Positions 14,858 to 18,277 of a DNA stretch of 18,277 bases are shown one piece after another. Position numbers and translations under genes: made by a program. The notes under the pieces were generated by a model, which searched no databases, was not told where the DNA came from, and saw only the letters and a program-made list of their open reading frames with translations. The DNA comes from CAZMNY01 sp964567745 (GTDB lineage Bacteria; Planctomycetota; Planctomycetia; Pirellulales; Pirellulaceae), in assembly GCA_964567745.1 (NCBI GenBank), contig CAZMNY010000068.1, positions 1 to 18,277 of the forward strand. The letters run 5' to 3'. The first letter of the stretch is position 1. Every line of letters begins with the position of its first letter.

Positions 14858-15379
14858 CGACGCCAGGTGCAGTATCGGACTCGATGCCGATTCGTTCCGG
14901 CGCAGACCGTCCGGGGACAGTGTCTGGTTCAAGCGCGACCGGCAGCGTCGCTGGCCGCGCGGGCGTGACTTCCGTCGGGAGTGGTGCCGGGGTCGTCGGT
15001 ACTTCTCCAGGCAAAGAAACTTCTGGCAAGGCGTCTTCAGGCATTGCAACTTCCGGCAGGGAGACTTCTGGCACAGATGCATTGTCCGCCTCGCGAACGG
15101 TGGATGAGGCGACCGTCCGGTGCGTCTCCGAAACGGGAACCAAGAGCCACGCGATCGAGATCAACGGCGAGTCCCTGCGACCGGCCACAAACGTAGCGAC
15201 GGGGCAGAGACAGACACACACCAGGCCGCCGAGCAAGATGGAATGCCGGAGGAGCGGCCGATGCCGTAGCAAGCGGCCTAACCGGAGAACGAACGCAATC
15301 ACCAGCGTCGCCTGATCAGAACGCTCAAGACGAAGAGCATTGTTTCGTTGTCAGCGAAGAGTTGTAGGACGTCGTTCAT
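14787..15379 (-). pseudogene. Truncated and frameshifted M56/BlaR1-like sensor gene
   Basis: An ATG at 15379 shares its A with the blaI stop (TGATG) and begins MNDVLQLFADNETMLFVLSV, typical of planctomycete BlaR1/M56 N-termini. After LIRRRW a TGA ends this frame at 15299. The next frame continues ATLVIAFVLRLGRLLRHRP and then RHSILLGGLVCVCLCPVATF, the expected first membrane segments. One extra base near 15311-15312 would join them. After a low-complexity linker with PEVSL-type repeats the reading runs into unrelated sequence, overlapping the DUF6265-like remnant from about 14857, and stops at 14787. The peptidase part with its HExxH zinc motif and the remaining membrane segments are absent. 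The gene cannot make a working BlaR1 protease; a short membrane peptide is conceivable. Confidence 0.65.
15010..15084 (-). repeat. 15-base repeat encoding a PEVSL-type pentapeptide array
   Basis: Within the M56-like remnant the minus strand encodes PEVSL, PEVAM, PEDAL, PEVSL and a diverged PGEVP in a row, five residues and 15 bases per unit. It forms a proline/acid-rich linker after the second predicted membrane segment. Repeat expansion of this kind is common in unconstrained linkers and fits a gene that is no longer under selection. Confidence 0.7.
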
Positions 15380-15789
15380 CACTTATTCACCTTCTTTCTG
15401 CTTTTCGTGCGTTGTTCGGCGTCGTCGATCATCGTGCGAATCCGGTCGGCTGCATCCTTCGACAGACTGGCGTCTTCCAGCAGAGCCGTGACCAGCGCCT
15501 CTGCTGACCCTCGACCAGCAGCCGACATAAGATCATCCAGTCGTTGCCGCAAAGATGTTGTCCTTGGCTGGATGGCCTTGTAGACAAACGTTCGGCCCAT
15601 CGATCGATGATTGATCCACCCCTTTTGCTCGATGCGGACGATCACCGTCTGCACCGTATTGCGAGCAACGTCGCGGCGCTTCTGCAAGATCTCCCAGACC
15701 TCGCTCACGGAGAGCTCTCCGCGATCCCAAAAAATCTCCATGATTTCCTGCTGGGCCTCAGAGAGTGCCTGGCGACTGTTCTTTGCCAT
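15379..15789 (-). CDS. blaI: BlaI/MecI/CopY family transcriptional repressor
   Basis: The 136-residue protein is a complete Penicillinase-repressor-type regulator. A winged helix-turn-helix fills residues 8-73: LSEAQQEIMEIFW, the SVSEVWEIL helix, the recognition helix RNTVQTVIVRIEQKGW (43-58) and a wing GRTFVYKA (65-72). A C-terminal dimerisation region follows (78-124), then a basic tail. Such repressors bind dyad operators as dimers and are released when a BlaR1/M56 partner triggers their cleavage. Its stop overlaps the start of the M56-like gene, the usual blaI-blaR1 order, but that gene is broken here. A double dyad lies 28-62 bases before its ATG, so autoregulation is likely. What else it controls is not visible; the divergent sulfatase is a candidate. 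Confidence 0.93.
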   Translation of the reverse strand: MAKNSRQALSEAQQEIMEIFWDRGELSVSEVWEILQKRRDVARNTVQTVIVRIEQKGWINHRSMGRTFVYKAIQPRTTSLRQRLDDLMSAAGRGSAEALVTALLEDASLSKDAADRIRTMIDDAEQRTKSRKKVNK

Positions 15790-16311
15790 TTTCGATGACC
15801 TGACTGAATTGAATAACTACTGCAGTTAGGCATCATGCCTACATGCAGTAGGTAGTCAGGCGAAAACCGAAAAGAAAAAGGCAGAAAATTTTTCGACGGC
15901 AAGGGCGGATCGAACCAGCGTTCGCCGAGTGACACTCATGCCGTTCTCTTAACGCTCTTGATCTGGGAACGTGACAGGCAGCAGCGAACACGAGTCATTT
16001 GGCTCCTCCACCGACTCGGGGTTATCGACGACAACGCCTGGTCGGGCCTGGCTATTGGCACGTGATCTGTCAGATGATTGCCGGCCTACCGATCGTTCGG
16101 TACGTTACTCATATAGCCCGCCTGTCGAGGAGTTAGCGAACGAGGGACGTCTTAGAAAACTGGATTTCAACATTGCGACGATGCACATTATGAACGCCAT
16201 GACCAGAGTTGCGCGTTGGAAACCTCAGGACTTTACGAGCGATGAAGAACATCTGATTCAGGAGTCGACGCTTACACGATGGCCGCTCTTTTGAAGCCGG
16301 CGAGGTGAACC
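15790..16311. other. Divergent intergenic region between blaI and the sulfatase gene
   Basis: The 522-base gap separates blaI (leftward) from the sulfatase (rightward). It holds the BlaI dyad cluster (15799-15860), an A/T-rich patch (about 15861-15900) and a hairpin TACCGA/TCGGTA (16087-16102). The sulfatase ribosome binding site GAGGTG (16302-16307) sits four bases before its ATG. A GTG-started frame of 107 codons (15971-16294) crosses it, but I see no family resemblance or ribosome binding site and do not call it a gene. I found no confident promoter hexamers for the sulfatase. Confidence 0.4.
15799..15860. promoter_or_regulatory. Candidate BlaI operator: two 13-base dyads in a larger palindrome
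   Basis: CTACTGCAGTTAG (15817-15829) and CTACATGCAGTAG (15839-15851) both fit CTAC-N5-(G/T)TAG. Their starts are 22 bases apart, about two helical turns. Together they form a larger palindrome: CTACTGCA pairs with TGCAGTAG, TAGGCA with TGCCTA around a 3-base centre, and further out CCTGACT (15799-15805) with AGTCAGG (15854-15860). BlaI/MecI family repressors are known to bind tandem dyads of the TACA/TGTA type at their own promoters. The position just before the blaI start fits autoregulation. Direct binding is inferred. Confidence 0.6.
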
Positions 16312-17913
16312 ATGAATGCTGTTTGCAACACTGTAAGACAATCGACAATTCTGTTCTTGGCGGTTTCCCTGTTGTGTTCGGCAAGCAGGTGCAGCGAAGC
16401 GAAGGGCACTGGGCACCCGGACGGAAAGCCAAACGTCCTGTTCATCGCCATCGATGATCTCAATGACTGGACGGGTTTGCTGAAGGGCAACCCTCATGCC
16501 AAAACGCCTCACATGGACAGGCTGGCTGCCAAAGGGATGGTCTTCAGGAATGCGCATTGCGCGGCGCCGGCTTGCGGTCCTTCACGGTCTGCCTTGATGA
16601 GTGGGATCCGTCCTTCGACATCCGGCAATTATGAAAATCGCAATTCGCTAACAAGAAATCCGATCCTGAACAAATCGGTTCTGTTGCCGGAGTTCTTCGG
16701 GCGGAATGGCTATTACGTTTGCGGTTCCGGAAAGTTGTTTCACGGCGCGCATTTTAGAACGGAAGTAAAGGGACGGGGCTTTGACGCCTATTACCCGAGC
16801 AAAACGCAGGACCTTTTTCCCTGGATAGACAGATTCCCCTCACCGAGACCGCTGAACGGAATTAAGAGAGGCATGGCGCGATACGCCGACTGGGGCCCTT
16901 ACGCCTCCGATGTGACTCTGGAGGATATCAACGATGGGAAAACCGCGAAGTGGGCGGCCGAGACACTGCTGGAAGGCGAGCTGAAAGAACCCTTCTTCAT
17001 GGGCACCGGCATCTTCCAGCCGCACCTGCCCAATTACGCACTGCAAAAATATTTCGATCGCTTCCCGCTGGATGAAATAGAACTTCCCGAAGGTTACCGT
17101 GAAAATGATCTGGACGATGTGCCCAAAGCCAGTTCAAAACAGCGGCATATTGCCTGGGCCAAGACGATCAGGGCGGCCGGTCAGTGGAAGCATGCGATTC
17201 AAGCTTACTTGGCGTCGACGGCCATGACGGATGATTTGATCGGCCAAATTGTTGCGGCGCTTGAGAAGTCAAAGTACGCGGACAACACCATCATTGTGTT
17301 GTGGAGCGACCATGGTTTTCAGCTTGGCGAGAAAGAGCGTTGGGCGAAATACTCGCTCTGGGAAAGGGCCACGAGGGTCAACATGGTCTGGGTGGCGCCG
17401 GGCGTGACCAGGCCGGGATCGACCAGCGGCAAGCCGGTGAACCTGCTGGATATTTATCCGACCCTCGCCTCCCTGACCGGCTGCGAGCCACCAGAAAAAC
17501 AACTGGAAGGCAACGACCTCAGCGTGTTGATGAAAGATCCTCAGGCCCCGTGGGACAAAACCTCGCTGACCACCTTCGGCTATAAGAACTACGGCGTTCG
17601 ATCCGAGAGATACCGGTACATCGTCTACGCCGACGGATCTGAAGAGTTGTATGACCACGCGAAGGACAAGTGGGAATGGCGCAACCTCGCGGCGGATCGT
17701 GAGTATGTGAAAATCAAAGCGCAGATGCGTAAGGGGATTCCAGCTCATCACGAACCAATGGGCGTTTTGCAAAGGGCGTTTGAGCGAAGAGCAAGGCCCA
17801 ATAACTCTGACTGCGAGCCACAAGAGAAGATGAAGGACTCACAAGATTCCAAACACAACATTCCCGCGCGTGCAGCGTATGATGGCGAACTTGTTCGACC
17901 GGTCATCAAGTAA
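16312..17913 (+). CDS. Secreted Cys-type sulfatase (iduronate-2-sulfatase-like)
   Basis: The 533-residue protein has a signal segment (about 12-30) and then a full type I sulfatase. NVLFIAIDDLNDW (41-53) supplies the metal-binding D48 and D49. The formylglycine motif CGPSR starts at Cys88. GSGKLFH (138-144) contributes the catalytic Lys141 and His144. FQPHLP carries His238. WSDHGFQLGEKERWAKYSLWE (331-351) holds the metal ligands D333 and H334 and a sulfate-contacting lysine. The overall pattern is closest to the iduronate-2-sulfatase-like group expanded in planctomycetes, so the substrate is probably a sulfated polysaccharide. The tail after about 480 is basic and less conserved. The ATG is supported by GAGGTG at 16302-16307. 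Maturation of Cys88 requires a true formylglycine-generating enzyme from elsewhere. Confidence 0.93.
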   Translation: MNAVCNTVRQSTILFLAVSLLCSASRCSEAKGTGHPDGKPNVLFIAIDDLNDWTGLLKGNPHAKTPHMDRLAAKGMVFRNAHCAAPACGPSRSALMSGIRPSTSGNYENRNSLTRNPILNKSVLLPEFFGRNGYYVCGSGKLFHGAHFRTEVKGRGFDAYYPSKTQDLFPWIDRFPSPRPLNGIKRGMARYADWGPYASDVTLEDINDGKTAKWAAETLLEGELKEPFFMGTGIFQPHLPNYALQKYFDRFPLDEIELPEGYRENDLDDVPKASSKQRHIAWAKTIRAAGQWKHAIQAYLASTAMTDDLIGQIVAALEKSKYADNTIIVLWSDHGFQLGEKERWAKYSLWERATRVNMVWVAPGVTRPGSTSGKPVNLLDIYPTLASLTGCEPPEKQLEGNDLSVLMKDPQAPWDKTSLTTFGYKNYGVRSERYRYIVYADGSEELYDHAKDKWEWRNLAADREYVKIKAQMRKGIPAHHEPMGVLQRAFERRARPNNSDCEPQEKMKDSQDSKHNIPARAAYDGELVRPVIK

Positions 17914-17962
17914 ACGCTGGCATCGCTGCGATACGCAACACAACCCTGTAAGGAAATCCTAA

Positions 17963-18277
17963 ATGCTCAACCGATGTGCGTTTCTAAGGATGACAATCGT
18001 GTTTCAGCATGTTGCAGTTGCGATTCTGGTCCTGGTACTTTCTCCCGGCGAGACGTCGGCGGAGCAGGGCGGGAAGCAGCCTATAGTGTTTGGGCCCGGT
18101 TCTGCGCATCCCAGCACAACAGGCGAGGTCAGATTGGAACTTGAGGAGTTCTTTCTCGAGGGCGATCCTCATGCGTGCGGGATTATATGGGACGTCGCGG
18201 TTGACGAGCAGAAAGGCGAACTCTTTGTGCTGTGCGAACCCAAGAGAGTCGGAGGCGTGGGGGAAGTGCGCGTCTTT
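17963..18277 (+). CDS. Start of a secreted protein, possibly a beta-propeller (partial)
   Basis: The frame is open from ATG 17963 to the window edge, 105 codons. AAGGA (17950-17954) lies eight bases before the ATG, supporting this start over the in-frame ATG at 17990. Residues 1-33 form a signal peptide with core VAVAILVLVLS and a cleavage site near TSA. The mature part reads GEVRLELEEFFLEGDP, then IIWDVAVDEQKGELFVLCEPK and GEVRVF. The IWDVAVDEQKGELFVL pattern resembles one blade of an NHL/SMP-30-like propeller, but one blade is weak evidence. It follows the sulfatase stop by 49 bases and is probably co-transcribed with it. Confidence 0.75.
   Translation, partial: MLNRCAFLRMTIVFQHVAVAILVLVLSPGETSAEQGGKQPIVFGPGSAHPSTTGEVRLELEEFFLEGDPHACGIIWDVAVDEQKGELFVLCEPKRVGGVGEVRVF

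Noticed and set aside
14884..15315. Plus-strand frame of 143 codons with a Gly/Ser/Thr repeat
   Set aside because: The repeat is the reverse reading of the PEVSL array in the M56-like remnant, whose frame has recognisable family sequence.
15971..16294. GTG-started plus-strand frame of 107 codons ahead of the sulfatase
   Set aside because: No domain, no ribosome binding site, unusual composition for a protein; more likely leader or promoter sequence. Kept only as a note in the intergenic entry.

Overview
The window looks like chromosomal DNA of a planctomycete, most likely Pirellulaceae-like. The basis is the gene set: a paired PSD1-type cytochrome protein (DUF1549/DUF1553) and DUF1501 protein, a phosphate-selective-porin-like outer membrane protein with a cysteine cluster, a secreted Cys-type sulfatase, a secreted SUMF1-fold protein, and a BlaI regulator followed by remains of an M56/BlaR1 gene. 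This assignment comes from recognised families, not from a marker gene.

Layout. Positions 2-49 are the end of a plus-strand gene. From 367 to 15789 every gene I accept is on the minus strand, so transcription runs right to left. In that order they are: blaI (15789-15379); a broken M56/BlaR1-like gene (about 15379-14787); a broken DUF6265-like fragment (about 14857-14608); a compact cluster of three uncharacterised membrane proteins (14298-12170) with a credible promoter and ribosome binding site; the PSD1 protein (11819-8142), whose stop overlaps the start of the DUF1501 protein (8142-6664); a secreted S9 peptidase (6529-4475); a hydrolase-GNAT fusion (4380-3415); a secreted SUMF1-fold protein (3230-2127); and the porin (1806-367). 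Divergent from blaI on the plus strand are a sulfatase (16312-17913) and, 49 bases downstream, the start of a secreted protein that runs off the window (17963-18277).

How the parts may work together. PSD1 plus DUF1501 is a standard planctomycete pair, probably exported and translationally coupled. The sulfatase, its downstream secreted partner, the porin and the S9 peptidase fit a lifestyle of degrading sulfated polymers and peptides in the periplasm. The SUMF1-fold protein lacks the two catalytic cysteines of formylglycine-generating enzyme, so it is probably not the activator of the sulfatase. BlaI has kept a striking double dyad just upstream of its start, while its usual M56 partner is truncated and frameshifted.

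The least explained parts are the three-gene membrane cluster, the hydrolase-GNAT fusion, and the decayed blaR1/DUF6265 junction. I found no RNA genes, CRISPR array, transposase or phage genes. No clearly new defence or mobile system is visible.
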